DNA from: Roseobacter sp.
Lineage (GTDB): Bacteria; Pseudomonadota; Alphaproteobacteria; Rhodobacterales; Rhodobacteraceae
DNA length: 42,496 bases
Reading direction: 5' to 3'
Assembly: GCF_024639605.1 (NCBI RefSeq)
Contig: NZ_JAHEHZ010000010.1
Location: 1-42,496 of the forward strand
Under the pieces are notes generated by a model that ran no database searches, had not been told where the DNA came from, and saw nothing but the letters and a program-made list of their open reading frames with translations. Position numbers and translations under genes: made by a program. This document shows, piece after piece, positions 41,130 to 42,496 of this stretch (positions are counted from its first letter, which is position 1; every line of letters begins with the position of its first letter).

Positions 41130-42496
41130 CAGGAATTTCCTCGGATTCTGGTAAGCATTTCAGTTGTATCGCGCGACAGATCAGGTGTGGCGAGGATCCG
41201 GTCCAGTTCAGATGCGATCAGCGCCTGCCGTGCATCGTCATATCGCCGCCAGGTCTGGAACGCTGAACACATGCGCGCCGTGGTCTGCGGATTTACCGGA
41301 TCGAGGCGTATCAGCCAGTCCGCCAGCAAGCGGTACCCTGCGCCGTCTTTTGCGTGAAAACCGGGGTGATGGCCGGCGAGCGCTCCCATGACCGAGCGGA
41401 ACCTGTTGGGGTTTTTCCAATTGAAGTCCGGGTGCTTTGTCAGCCGGGTCGCGATTGTCGCGGTCTGGTCAGGTCCAGAGGCCACCACCTGCAGCGCAAA
41501 CCATTTGTCCATAACAAGGCGGTCGCTTTTCCACTCCGCTTCAAAGGCGGCAAGGGCATCATCGCCGGTGCCGGCCTCCAGCATCACGCTCAGTGCGGCG
41601 AGCTTCTGGGTCATATTGTCCGCGGCTGCGTATTGCCTCGCAGCCTGCGCGCCGCCATCAAGGCGGCCCAGCAGAGCCAGCATGGCGTTTGAGAGGGCGC
41701 GGTGTCCGGCCTGAACGGCATCGGGACGAAAGGGGTCACTGACCTGATGGACGGCGTAAACCGTCTGCGCCAGATCGCCCAGGTGCGCGGCCCGTGCATC
41801 GCGCATCGCCTCGGTAGCAGCATAAATCGCATCGGGATCCGGGGTTGTGCCTTCTTTGTGCAGAGCTGTCGCAAGGTCTGACTGGCCTGGAAGGCCCAGC
41901 ATCAGAGCGCGGTAGGCCGGATCAAGCGTTTCGTCCTGTAACACCAGGCGCATCCCGTCCATATATGCGTGATCCGGTGCGTCCCCGGTCCGGATCGAGT
42001 TCAGCAGACTGTCGCGCGCGATGCTGCGCCCTGCTTCCCATCGGTTGAACGGATCGGTGTCATGCGCCAGCAGAAAGGCACGCTGCTCCACCGGCAGATC
42101 ACTTTCCAGAACGACAGGCGCGGAAAATCCGCGCAGTACAGACGGCACCGGCCGTGCATCGAGGCCTTCAAAAGTGAAGCTTTGGGTTGCTTCGGTCATT
42201 TCAAGAACCTGCGTCGGCATGACCTCATGACCATCCGGTGCCAGCAGACCTGCGGCAATCGGGATCACCTGCGGCAGTGGATCGGGTGTCGCGTCTGATG
42301 GCTTAAGGCTTTGTGTAAAGGTCAGGGTATATGTTCCTGAATTCCATTCTTCTTCTACCTTCAGTGTGGGTGTTCCGGCCTGGCTGTACCAGCGCATGAA
42401 CTGTGTCAGATCGCGCCCGGTCTGATCCTCAAATACCCGCAGCCAGTCTTCGATGGTGCAGGCCTCGCCGTCATGGCGGTCAAAATACAGGTTAAC
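41129..42496 (-). CDS. pepN: Aminopeptidase N, C-terminal part (truncated by window edge)
   Basis: Open frame continues to window end (VNLYFDRHDGEACTIEDWLRVFEDQTGRDLTQFMRWYSQAGTPTLKV); matches PepN mid/C-terminal region. Confidence 0.92.
   Translation of the reverse strand, partial: VNLYFDRHDGEACTIEDWLRVFEDQTGRDLTQFMRWYSQAGTPTLKVEEEWNSGTYTLTFTQSLKPSDATPDPLPQVIPIAAGLLAPDGHEVMPTQVLEMTEATQSFTFEGLDARPVPSVLRGFSAPVVLESDLPVEQRAFLLAHDTDPFNRWEAGRSIARDSLLNSIRTGDAPDHAYMDGMRLVLQDETLDPAYRALMLGLPGQSDLATALHKEGTTPDPDAIYAATEAMRDARAAHLGDLAQTVYAVHQVSDPFRPDAVQAGHRALSNAMLALLGRLDGGAQAARQYAAADNMTQKLAALSVMLEAGTGDDALAAFEAEWKSDRLVMDKWFALQVVASGPDQTATIATRLTKHPDFNWKNPNRFRSVMGALAGHHPGFHAKDGAGYRLLADWLIRLDPVNPQTTARMCSAFQTWRRYDDARQALIASELDRILATPDLSRDTTEMLTRIRGNS

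Noticed and set aside
1-42496. CRISPR arrays, IS elements, prophage, toxin-antitoxin or defence genes, tRNA genes
   Set aside because: No regularly spaced repeats, transposase/integrase-like ORFs or tRNA-like cloverleaf sequences were seen by eye; a formal scan was not possible

Overview
The window is a chromosomal segment of an alphaproteobacterium, most likely Rhodobacteraceae/roseobacter-like (inferred from gene content, not searched). Positions ~805-22218 hold a nearly complete dcw (division and cell wall) cluster: mraZ-rsmH-ftsL-ftsI-murE-murF-mraY-[small CHMI-like ORF]-murD-(antisense HI0933-type flavoprotein)-ftsW-murG-murC-[three small membrane ORFs, two DUF2484-like]-murB-ddl-ftsQ-ftsA-ftsZ. 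It is followed by lpxC, bamD, recN, a CLC channel gene, a DUF427 gene, an Xaa-Pro aminopeptidase, cobT/cobS with a J-domain protein and BolA, a DUF4177-like gene, a thioesterase, gatB, several hypotheticals, a lytic transglycosylase, an SDR and a truncated pepN. I saw no mobile element, CRISPR array, tRNA or rRNA. The coding content is mostly housekeeping, and I do not see an obvious new defence or mobile system. The most interesting signals are regulatory: (i) three MraZ-box-like elements with 10-bp period plus a 14-bp palindrome of two abutting GANTC sites, in a ~750-bp AT-rich gap upstream of mraZ; (ii) a perfect TTAA-N7-TTAA CtrA-type site overlapping the murB stop codon upstream of ddl-ftsQA; (iii) a 420-bp ftsA-ftsZ gap with a perfect DnaA box flanked by three GANTC sites, 21-bp-phased direct repeats, an 8-bp inverted repeat and a leader hairpin. 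Uncharacterised small proteins embedded in the dcw cluster are also worth follow-up.
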